64,000 nucleotides of DNA from Ornithodoros turicata (Eukaryota; Arthropoda; Arachnida; Ixodida; Argasidae), in assembly GCF_037126465.1 (NCBI RefSeq), contig NC_088202.1, positions 132,694,123 through 132,758,122 of the forward strand. The letters run 5' to 3'. This document shows, piece after piece, positions 34,539 to 46,000 of the stretch (position 1 is its first letter; every line of letters begins with the position of its first letter). The position numbers were made by a program, and so were the translations under genes. Under the pieces are notes generated by a model. The model saw nothing but the letters and a program-made list of their open reading frames with translations, had not been told where the DNA came from and searched no databases.

Positions 34539-35109
34539 CAAAGAGTGATATTAAACGGTAGGAGCAACTTATTTATTTACACATGGTAACGAGACTTTCG
34601 TGCACGAGACTGCACTTCCTCAGGTTACACTCTGCACTTACAGGCTGCACTTACAATCCTGCACTTACTCTGCAGGTTACACACTCTCCTGAACCCCCCC
34701 CCCACACACACACAACATACATCTCTGTCTTCACGTTCACACGGTCCACTGGTCACCTTTGTACTCTGCACCTGTGTCCTCATTCCGTCGCCATAACCCC
34801 CTTTTTATCCTTAATTCCTGGAACGTCACCTACATGCGTTCTCGTTTCCTGTGTAATCCCTTGGACTCGCGTTATGTTGCGCTTCTGATAACCCTGCGTT
34901 TGTACTTATTTTCTTTTCATTTTTACCTGTATTTGCACCATTTCCATCACCCTGTTACCCTCTCATGCACAAACTCCCCCGTCAACTGTATATATGTTCC
35001 TGTACCAGGTTCATATTTTTGTAACCTGAAGAAGTGCAGTCTGGTGCACGAAAGTCTCGTTACCATGTGTAAATAAATAATTGCTTCTACCGTTTAATAT
35101 CACTCTTTG
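34539..35109. mobile_element. Fold-back element, GGAGCA family, long arms
   Basis: The arms of about 85 bases start CAAAGAGTGATATTAAACGG and are mirrored at 35020-35109. They include GGTAACGAGACTTTCGTGCA and CTGCACTTCCTCAGG. The 400-base middle is pyrimidine-rich with a (CA)n run and has no recognised coding function. Confidence 0.85.
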
Positions 35110-35224
35110 TCATGCTAGAAAAGAAAAAAGGTAGGTGCCACGACACCCTTTTGGGGTGTAGTCCATTGTCCCGCACCTGACGCCCTATAAGCATCACAGA
35201 ACACCCCAGAATGAAGGTTTCTGT

Positions 35225-35430
35225 ACGAAGGTTCTGTTCTGAAGGAAAGTGTTCTTGTACAACCTCCCTGAAGGAGTGCTAGTATACCCCTGTTTAGGGA
35301 GTTTTTGTACACCCTCCTTGAGGGAGTGGCAGTATGCACCCTGTCTTACTGAAGGGTGTTCTTGTGCACCTTTCCTGAGGGAGTGCTAGTACACCCCTTT
35401 TACTGAAGGGTGTTAGTACACACCCCAACC
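35225..35430 (+). repeat. Minisatellite, unit about 54 bp, 3-4 copies
   Basis: The unit contains TGTTCTTGTACACC, CTCCCTGAGGGAGTGCTAGT and ACACCCC...CTGAAGGG. Each unit holds a TCCCTGAGGGA-type inverted step. The copies differ at several sites. Confidence 0.75.
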
Positions 35431-35980
35431 CTACACAGGAAACGGTCCTTCATTGCATACCTCGAAATTTAAACTACAGTGTGGGAACGAAACAGTGCTT
35501 CATCCAAGTGAGTGTTTTCTGAAACACGCAAACAAGACCACAAGAAGCCACAACAATTGCAATGCTCATTGCAAATAGTTTATTTCACATATTTGTACAT
35601 TTTGTGGAATGAAGGGCTGGAATACAGGCAGCTTTTACGAAACAAAGAAACAAGAACTAGAAATGTTCTTTAATGTAGTGCATGGTTTGAGCAAATTTTC
35701 GATTCGGAGTAATGACACTGGTGATTTCAGTATCTGTTGTGTAGGGTTAGTTTACTACAGAAGGAGCTAATTATAAAAGTACCCGTCACGCCGTACTCAC
35801 CAATTGCTTGACACATGTAAAATATTATTATTGTCACCTTAGTGACTAAGTGTACATTTTGATCATGGTGGACAATGATGACATTCGAAAAGCACCGCAC
35901 ACAAAGTTTTCTAGTCGGCACTGATGAAATGCTACTCTACGATGAACAGTCAATTTAAATACTACATGATACTACACGTT

Positions 35981-36225
35981 GGGACAAAAGCTTACGGAAC
36001 ACGCGAGCGACGTACTTTTTCTTCGGTGCGACGCCTGGCGGCTGCCGGAAGCGGGTGAGTTCACTGCTTCGAAGGTGTGGAAGGGTGCGCTGTTAGCGAC
36101 ACACAGTGGTAGTTCCGGTGTCCCTTGGGTGTGCCTGGGATGGAAGCTACCTCTGTGTGTCTCTAACAGCGGACCCTTCCACCCCGCCGAAACGTTGAAC
36201 TTACCCGCTTCTTGCGGTCGCTAAG
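35981..36225. mobile_element. Fold-back element, ACGGAACACGC family
   Basis: The left arm AAAAGCTTACGGAACACGCG leads to GAAGCGGGTGAGTTCACTGC, GTGGAAGGGTGCGCTGTTAG and CGACACACAG. The complements follow in mirror order to GAACTTACCCGCTTC. The right arm is short of its outer part. Confidence 0.75.
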
Positions 36226-36792
36226 GTCATTCTCTTTCTGGCCATTCCGGTGTCACAAGGCAGACAACCTCAATTATGACGATATGGTCAATATATCTGG
36301 AATAACATTGCTGTATACCCCTGATACTGCTACGTAAATTTTCCTTGACTGAAACACACATGACCTGCAACACTTAAACTTACCTGGCGTTAACAAGGAC
36401 AGTGATGATTCAATCTGAAGCCGTTAGCTATACGCACTCAAATATCGCGCGCGTCCCAAACTGGATTGGCTTTTGCGCATGTCCACGTACTCTGCATGTT
36501 CTGCGCGTACCCACGTACTGCGCTATCTCTGGTTAGTTGGCAGGGTATATACCCCAAACCCATCGAAAGAAAAAGATAGGTTCTACAGCGGTGTTCTCTG
36601 ACACCACCGGGAGTAGAGAGCAAGCGTGGGGTGCAGCTGGTTGCGGTGTTTGAAATAGTCTCCGGCGGTTGGGGGAACAGCGAAAGTCTACGTAGTGAAG
36701 CGGGGACAGCAGAAGCCTTTCGTCTCGCTGGCGTTGTCTTTAAGCATATCAAGGTATAGGAAGGTATACGCACCATGCCAAGGTACATCGCA

Positions 36793-36798
36793 TTTATT
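36793..36798 (-). promoter_or_regulatory. Candidate polyadenylation signal of the SLC13-like gene
   Basis: AATAAA on the minus strand, about 120 bases beyond the stop codon of exon 14. It is the first canonical hexamer found after the stop. Cleavage would fall near 36775. Confidence 0.55.
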
Positions 36799-36918
36799 GC
36801 ATGGATAAATCTGATGAATTGCACGTCTATACTATTTTGTAGTAGGAGCTTCTGTATTGGCCCCAAGCGACATTAAAAGCATTGATCAGTGCTGTTCCAG
36901 CGTTCATTTGTACAAATT

Positions 36919-37086
36919 CTATGGGACTTCTTCGCCGGTGATTGTCAAATTGGTAGCGTTGAAGATCACTGGGCGATGGTAAGGCACAATAGGATCAGCG
37001 ACGTTGAGCAGTACGCGTCCTGTGGTGTTCACCGACAACATCACCAATGCAATCAGAAGTGCCTTCACCGCAACGCCAATCACCAA
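36919..37086 (-). CDS. SLC13-like gene, exon 14 (last helix, C-terminus)
   Basis: Fifty-five codons and a TAG stop after acceptor ATTGTAATTGCAG. It encodes the final helix (VKALLIALVMLSVNTTG) and a short polar tail with NTT, NAT and NLT sequons, which fits an extracellular, glycosylated C-terminus as known for SLC13 proteins. The tail ends TGEEVP. Confidence 0.85.
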   Translation of the reverse strand: MVIGVAVKALLIALVMLSVNTTGRVLLNVADPIVPYHRPVIFNATNLTITGEEVP

Positions 37087-40000
37087 CTGCAATTACAATG
37101 CATTGAGTTTCAGCCACTGATTCATGATGTCACCACCGGTGTCACTCACGAGTTGCAAGAGGGTAACGTCAGTGCAGTCATGTAGAAACACCAATGGCAC
37201 TGACATTGGTAGGATGGTATTGGTGCAGGCACCGATGGCCACCGGTATTGCATAGTAAACCACGTATCTATTGGTGTCCATAGCCTGTGAAAAGCCCAGT
37301 GTGCAGTCGCATGAAGCACTTTTTCCGGTATCCAATAACTACTCGTTTTTGACAGTAACAGTAACGTGCTTACAACGCCTTTGATAACATCCATAAGGAC
37401 ACCAGTAAGCACAGCGTTGTTGGTACTTTCAGCCATTAGAGATGCGAACGTTGCCAGGACGGTTTGACTCACGATGGGTGGCTGATGGGTCCAAAAATAT
37501 TTATTGATGTGAATATATCGCATTGTGTATCCCACGAGATCTTTCTTCTGAAACGACAGAGAGTCACACAGTGTTTCCGCACAACTGAGACTAAACAGTT
37601 ATCCTACCAGCACAAGTTGCGTAACGGCGTGAGAGGCGCCAAGCATTAAGAGAGCGCCCCAAGGGAGCTTAGATTTGACCAACTCCACAGTGACGAGCTC
37701 AGTCCTTGACCAGGGCACTTTGAATGACACCACTACCAACGTGATGGATAGAAGGCTTACTTGAGGCAGCCTGAATGTGAAAGCGGTATCCGAATCAGTG
37801 AAACAAGACATGGACAAGTACAACAGGTGCAGGTTTGTGTCCTATACAAGTACCCTATAACCCTACACTACTAACCTATGCAGGGTGTTTTTTTTTTATC
37901 CATCACAGAATTTTTATAAAAAAGCTATGAGAGCTGCGCAGATGTCGTTTTTGTGCTTGACTTATAACGGCTAGGCGGACATCCCCTCGAAGAAAGTATG
38001 CGACTACAAGATAACTAATTACCTATAATTTATTAACTAACTCTCTTTAATTAGGCTATTTCGGCCAAAAGTAAGATAGCAGAATGATAGGCTACCTTCG
38101 TTGAAAGCCAATCCACCACTAACAACTCGTAAAAGGTGCACGTGCATCCCTGAATTTTCATATGCAAATGAGCCGAAGCCGAGACCGCTGCTACCGCAAA
38201 CACAGGGAGCACAAAACTCATGTCACGTCAGAGCGGTCACGTGATCCGGAGTAATGGAGATGATTGGAGTAGGTACTGATCTGCTGGCCGGATAAACCGC
38301 TTTTCGGCCCAGATCAGCCTCCGTCGGTGTGGATGATGCGCTCTTGAGGCGCGCTTTTTTCGGTTCGCGATGGACATTTCCAGGAATGCGCTCTTTTCTG
38401 GACTAATACCACTGCCACACGGGACGTCTTCAACGCCCATTGACATCGATGACCATTGAAAATGCAGGTAGCACTCCCTAGCGTGTAAGGCGTCAAGCTA
38501 TCAGGCAACATTGGATCCAATGCTCGTTGAGAAATTGATGCGTTACCTACTTGAGGGCGATACGCGCATTTTCAATGGTCGTTGGTTTCAATGGTCTTTG
38601 GAGACCGCCCGTGTGACAGGGTTATAAGCTAGAATGGCTTTCAACGAAGATTGTCTCCCGTTCTGCTATCTCGCTTTTGCCCAAAATTTCCTAATGAAAG
38701 AGGTTGTTAATGGAGTTTAGGTAATTAATCATCTTATACTTACACACTCTCTTCCAGAGGATGTCCGCCTGGCCGCATAACTCAATTGCAAAAACGACAC
38801 CTGTGCTGCTCTTGGTAACTTTTTATAAATATTATGTAAAGTTACTACAAGTTACAAGCAAGTTAATGACAAGGACCTCACAACATATGCTCGTTGCAAG
38901 TTACTTACCACTGTCCTACTCGTAATTTGCACAAGGACAAGTACCCTATTTGCGTTTTGCGCGACGTGGTGGTGGCGCATCTTAACTCCAACATGGCGGA
39001 CGTATCCAGGTTGTCGCTTAGTTTCGATTTTGAGATTTCTGAACTGCAATGTTGATTCTTGATGCGTTGAAGGCGAACGAGTATTAAACGCTGCTCATAT
39101 ACTTCTGGCAGGCGTAACCCCGTTGTCCAAAGAGAAGGATACAGTTGTCGCGTATTAATTGCGAAGTTCCGGCATGTTTGATCAACCATACTTCGTGAAG
39201 GTGAATTTCACGTTTACCGAAGTCTTTTACCGTTTTTCGGCGAGGCCGAAATAGCAAGCAGCGAGTGTCCTGCGCTGCAGGAATGTCAGGAACATGATAT
39301 CTGTGCTGATGCTCCCTTACAGATAAGATATTACAAAGTAATGTTGTCACATCCGTGTGTCACTGGTGCGCATGTTTTTGGGAAACCTTAACGAAACGTC
39401 GCGTTATTTCTGCATTCTTTCCCAAGTGATTTGACGCGCTGACTCAAATGCACAGTTACAAAACTGACTTGGTATAGGTTTCGCGCTATTCCTTGCGCTT
39501 TATTGCACATAATGACTACTCAAGTTTGAAAAATATTGTTCTGTTTTGCCTATAGACTAGGTTTTGCTTCCTTCCTGACGTGATTAGCACAGAGGTCTGC
39601 TTCAGACAAAAAAAAAAGAAAAGAAAAAGAACGTTCATCAGATATGTAGGCTGTACCGCTCCAAGAGCTCTGCCATACACACATAAGCATTGCTGATGTA
39701 ACAGGTTTGCTCATTTTGCTGTCCCCTCGGCGCGCATAGTCACATTGTGGCACAGAACAAACGTCGTTTGGTTTTGTTTGCTGGTCGTAGTCTGCACTGG
39801 TTCCTTCATCCATGATTTCAACAGCAAAATATATGTGCAGCTGAGCGACCCATGCGAAAAGCAGCAAGTTCTCCGCAAGTGAACGCGGGGTCGGCCGTTT
39901 GTACCTGGATCGGCTAGTCCAGGGTTTCACCGCTCTGCGGCGTCGATTTGGCGAAAAATGCGAATAGGGTAGATCATATCGGCGGCAGTCGCGGTGTAGT

Positions 40001-43000
40001 ACACCACCACCTCATATCTTACACACATGACTTCCATGACGTTATTGACAAGACTTCACACTCACAATCTCTCAAGACCGGAGAACATCACCACAGCTGT
40101 ACAAGCGACGTATATTCCGAGACAGTAGAGGAACAAGTAGTCCAGCCCTCTGGCAAGAATATTGAAAACCATGAAACGGACACATTGTTCAAAATGTGTC
40201 AAACTTACGATAGGGGTCCCATCGCCCGGAGCCTGGTTTTTGCGGAGGCCGTTACTGTTTCCTGCTGGTCCGCTTCCCCAAGTTCGCTACACGAATAAAT
40301 ATATCGATAGACAGTTCTGTAGCGCGACCAGCATGAAAACTATATATACTAACTAGGGGCGTAAGTTCGTCATGTAGAAATACAAGCAGCAGAAGGCGAA
40401 GACGACCAGGCATGCCGGAAGAACGATCGCAGTCCACGTCCAAAGGTTTATTTCAACTATGTCCATTTTGATTGCAAGCGTCCGATTCCTGCGGACTTCT
40501 TGGACACTGCGTGAAACATGAAGCTTGTTGAAACGTGGAAACGCCTTTCCAGCCGCAATGTCTACATCGTTTTCCAGTCAGCCTCACACTCAACGCTTTT
40601 GCAGCCGGATTAAGCCAGAGAGGAGGAAAGCGACACCAGGGAGGAAGCGCACGGTCCGTATGCTTTCCTCCTCTTTGGCTTGGGCGATAAACAGCTTTCA
40701 ACGTGCTCCCCCGGCTAAACGGCGCTGCGCTTTCAATATGGCGGCGTCCACCAGAAAACGGTCTATATTTGCACGCCCTCACAAAAATCTCTGCTGTTTT
40801 GCTTTCTTTGGTTAGGCAATTGAAAAAAAAAAAAAAAACATCGATCACGGTGGTGGCTGCGTTCGGGTCACTGTCGTTGGGGTTTGACGTGGAACTACGC
40901 GCATGTTATCCGTGATAGTTGAAATCCTTTTGACTCATTGACACGTTTTCTGTGGTCTGGGTTGTACTATCGTCTCATATATGCCAACATCGTAAGGAGC
41001 CATTGCCCTGCCAGACACGGTAGGCGTGCTACCCGCGGTGGTTGTTGGGCGACTGACCACGGTCGTGCCCTCAACTGCGCATCAGACACCCATTGCCCGC
41101 ACCATTTCCGGTGATCTATGCGTGATCACACGAAACTTTCATCCGTTATCAATACAGCACAGCCTCACCGATTGCGATATCTACCTATGACGTAGCTCTA
41201 CGTCAAAATGACATCATGCCAGTGTGTAAGCAACTCACTACCCTTCAGTGAGGTACCTTTCAGCACCGTCACTACTCAGTTCATTTCGTGATCTCATTGA
41301 ATTCTAGTTCGTGCAAGAGCAATATACTCACTGCTGCAGTAGGGCCACGATAGCTTCTTTCCCAGGTATTGTAGCGAGGCTGGATAGACTGCCCAGCATG
41401 CAGACTATGGCAGGTGCGATGAGGAACGCGCTTCTCATATCTAAGCGTCTCCTGCAAAGCGACAATTCTCAATAACCTGCGTAGTCACATTACGTCGTTT
41501 CTATGAGACATGGTCATTGCATTATAGCGTGTGTAACGTTTACTATTGACCCCCATTTAGACTCCACTGGCTGGCATGGGAGTGATGTTCGAAACACCGC
41601 TCGAAACCCACCACGCACAATATTTCCGGTGTGTGGTGTATTTGTCACTGTGCAATCAAAGTTACCGAAGACGGCCGGTGAAAGAAACTCCGCGTGACGT
41701 CAGCAGGCCTGTGCGAGGAGCAGAAAGGACTGCGAGCTACCTCGTTAGTTTACACGCTCTGTAATGATGTGGCAGGGGCGGATCCAGACCCTCGGATCCT
41801 CGGACCCTTGGATCCGCCACTTGTGGGTGGTTTCTACAGGTTGAGCAGATCAGGGGCCTCGTTCGCGGGCTACAGATTAGCTGCACTCGTTGTTGCTTCT
41901 CAAGAAAACATTGTTGCATAACGCGGGAAAAAGGGATGGCAAATTTTTATTTCGCCGCGCCTTCAATATACGTTGCTGTAGCAAGTACGTGCACCGACAG
42001 GCACAGTGCATAACTGCAGCGCTAAGCAGTCCTTATGTGTCAGTGCTAGACAAATGGACCAAAGTATGTGTGTCCTTACCGTTCGCGTGCTTTCGTAGCC
42101 TTTTCCATTTCATTGAGGGCAGTGATTTGAGCTAGAAATGAAACGGAAGTGTTGCATTACAAAAAAAGATGGTATACGTAGAATACAAGTCTCGCTATCG
42201 GAAGTATTATTCCTTTCGAGGTGAACAAGTTGACGAAAATTCTTCAGCCAATCAAGCTATCTCAGCGCTAGAATTCGCTACGTGTCGCTATGTTAACCGA
42301 AAACGTTACGGTCCTGGTTCTGTATTACTAAAAAAAACAAAAAAAATAGAAACAGAGGTGCTGTTCAAATAAAGGAATCCCGAAATACATTGCGTTCAGC
42401 AAAAATTTTGAGAACCAGTTTGGTAAAACGAAAACCACCGAAAACATTAGCTCTCGCCCACCCCATGGGCTGTCTTACGAACGTGCAGGTAAATCTACAA
42501 CAACAACTTTATTGAGATGATGAATGGGCGATACTCCACCCCATTGCTGGTGGTGATGTAGGGAATGAAATAATGAGCCCTGTCACAATAAGGATCGAAG
42601 TCCTATGGTGTCCAAAAGTCAAGAGAGCTTTGAGGGCAAAGCGTTGGTGGGCTATATCTATCTATACTGGATCAGGTAAATATATTTTCTCATTTGTCAT
42701 ATGAGTTTTGCCACTCTGCTGCTATTTTTACTACATTTTTGCTCCTATTGACATCTGTCGTCTTCCCGCTTCCCGCCAGGAAGCTGAAAGAAGTCACAGC
42801 CAACGAAAAACGTACGGGTCTGGAGAAAAGTTTGCGAAACACGCGAGCAGCGGTGTGTATTTTCTTCGGTGCGACACCGTAACGGTGGGCGGAAGCCGGC
42901 GAGTTTACTGCTTCGCAGGGGTCGAAGCAGTACTTTAAAGTACTCTAGTACTCTAAAGTACTTTAAAGTACTCAAGTACATTACAAATTTAGGTCATATC

Positions 43001-46000
43001 GCTGGACGTTTAAACACTTGGTAGTGATAAAATGTAAGGTAATTATGTTGCGACTGTTATCTTTAGTAAACTGTTAGCTAGCATTCTTCACAAATGCTAG
43101 CTAGAAAACGCTGATAATTTACAGCTGATTCATTAACATGAACCGAAAGAAATGATTTTGCGACCAAGCTTTGTGTTTATATTGGCAATTGGGTACTTGA
43201 GTACTTGAAAGGAAAGTCCCGTAGAAGAGTGCACAAACTGAAATGTACTTAAGTTGTAGTTGAGTGCTTCGTACTTCAAGTGCTTCCGATCACTGCTAGC
43301 GACACACCGCGGTACGTTCCACTCCACCGCGGAACTACCGCGGTATCTCACCCTTACACCCCTCCGAAACAGTGAATTCCGCCGCTTCAGCCCGCGCTAG
43401 AAAGCACCGAAGAAAAACCGTAAACTGTTGTCCACACCTGTACAAAGCACTAGTTTTCCAATGCATGGTTTCCATCCCCTGCGCTTCGACGCTAAGGCAT
43501 CCCCCGTAATTAATTTAAATACACCCTGTAATAATTATAGTTCTAAAGGCATACATACAGACACTAGAAGCTCTACCCATCGAAGCTCGGCGCGTCCCTG
43601 CCAAGCTGTGGCGCCTGACGAATCCGTATCCTTCGATTTCTTCGACCAGCGTCCCTCGACTTCCTCGTACCGTGTAGAAGGTAGTGTTGAGGGATCCTGA
43701 TAACGTTTGCACTGATGCTCGTGAGCCTCTGGGGCGAAGATCCACTGAGCGCATAGGTTCCGGACTCGGGGCCTTCGGAGAGTCGGATAATAGGCTCTCG
43801 TGTTGTACCACAGCCTTTCTGGTGCCTTCAGGACTACGCAAGTGCAAATGGGAGCAGTATATGCAGTATAATGCATTGATTTATTCGATAATATTAACCA
43901 AATTACGTAGTTTGCCTAACATTATAAGATGAAGGAGTATATAGCTATCCAGAACCAGCCCAGGATACATGTTCACCCTTCACTTCCACGTGCTGCGGAG
44001 CTTACAGACTTATTAGGACACTAACTCGCATCAACGAACGATTGTACAGGGGAAGCCGGTATATGCATATGGTGAAAGAACTGCAGCAAAAAGAGTAGGA
44101 CACGGGTTAATAAACAGTGCAGACAGGACGACTGCAGCTCCGTGTGAGCCCGTGACCTACAAACACGAAGTCCTTCTTAGTGATCTCAATGGACGGCGAG
44201 CTGAGGCGGCTGAGGCTTCTCCGTTCTGATTGACGAGTCGAGCTTCTGTTGTCTCCCTTTCTTCTTGTCCTTTGCGGAAGACTACGCACATGGTCTTACA
44301 GAAGGCGGGCTTCAGAGCCGCTGTATGTCAGCTGCTATTGTCCGATGTATTGCCGTCCGCACGAGATCGAATTCGTATACGCACTCATGCTGTGTACTTC
44401 GGCAAGTCTTCTTCGGGCAAGTCTCTCTGGTTTTGTTTATCATATTTGGAAAGCTAGCTAATTTGTTGTCGCACCGGAAGAGAGCTTCTACGCCGAGTTT
44501 GGTCGCTATCTTCCGAATTTTATCGGATGCCCGATGGTGATGTTGGATCATCACTTTCTTCTTGGCTGGTTGGTCTTCACTGTATTCATCTCTGGGTAGG
44601 TCCTCTTTGGACATTATTTCACAGTTGCTTCCGGGTCCGCCATCTTGAGCCTTTCGAGTTGAAATCCGAAGGCTGAAGGAATCAAGTGACAGCACGACCG
44701 TAGGATTGCGGACGTCGTCACCGTAGTTACAAAAGCGTTCTTCACGAATCGAGAATGGGCACTGTCGAAGGGGAGGAGACTCTTGGCGGTTCGTTGGCGG
44801 TACTCTCAACAAGTGAGCTGCCGACATCTTTAAGCCTGCTGTCTAGAAACTGGATGCTGCCTTGTTCGTCTGGCCCCTCAGTGCTGGTGTGAAGCTTGAA
44901 TAGGGCTTGTTGGAGGAGATCGCAGAGTTCTTGATCGTGATGGCTCTCGTCGTGGGGTATCATGTCATCCACCGTATCTGGCTATACATAACCGTGTCCC
45001 TGATATACGTTCAACTGTCTCACTTTGACAGGTAGATCTCGCTTAGCGCCGGGGCCAGCGATAACCCAATGCATATGCCTGATTTCTGACGAAGAACTTT
45101 TCCTCCAGTGTCCATGACAGTGGATTGGAGGTACAATTCGACGAGCCTGGTGTAGTCTGTGATCGTAATGCCGGTATGATTCTGAAGCCTTGTTAAGCTA
45201 TGTTCTTCAGTTGCATCCCTGGCAGCGGAAAGTCGGATGATGGAGTCCAAGCTATAGTGGAGGTCCCCTACGACTACTGAGAAGGATCCGATCTTTTTCG
45301 TGCTAGTCTTGGGAGATTCTCGAGAGGGTGTTGGAGCTTTAATCGGGAACGGCTGTTTTTCCGCCAAATCCTTTTGCCATGTGTCACCCTGAAACGATTG
45401 CTCTGAACAGCAGTTGTCGTTTGTTGGTCTTTGCAGATTGCTGATTTGATTTGGTGATTACAAAGAAGAGTACAGGCTGGACAGTTTTGTTGTTCCAATA
45501 CGTATTTATCTTTTTCCCAGGCCTGCAACGTCAAAGGTCGCTCGGACTTCCTCTGTTTCTATTGGCGGGATTTTTCGGAAGGATTTCAAAGGTTTTCCCA
45601 ATCATCCCGTCTGCTCTCGTGTAGTAGGACCCTGTCAAGAATCACGAATCGTGACTCCTTGTCTGCTTCGAGCAGAAAGAGGTCTTTAGATTTCAGCTCT
45701 TCAACTACATTAAATACTCGTCTTTTGGGTGGACTGTCATGGAGTCCTTTATCCTTCGAAGGGAGGACCTCCAACCCCCGAGATACGACGCCAACTTTGT
45801 CTTCATCTAGGCGGCAGGCCACGTTGTGAAGAAACCTAGAGATAAAGACATACACCAAGAAAGGCACCAAAACGCCTCGGGTATCCCATAAAATTCGGAA
45901 GATAGCGGCCGAACTCAAGGTTGAGGTTATCTTCCGGTGCGACAACAGATTAATTCGCCTAAAGCAAACACACACACAAGGATGAGTGTATTCGCAGCAG

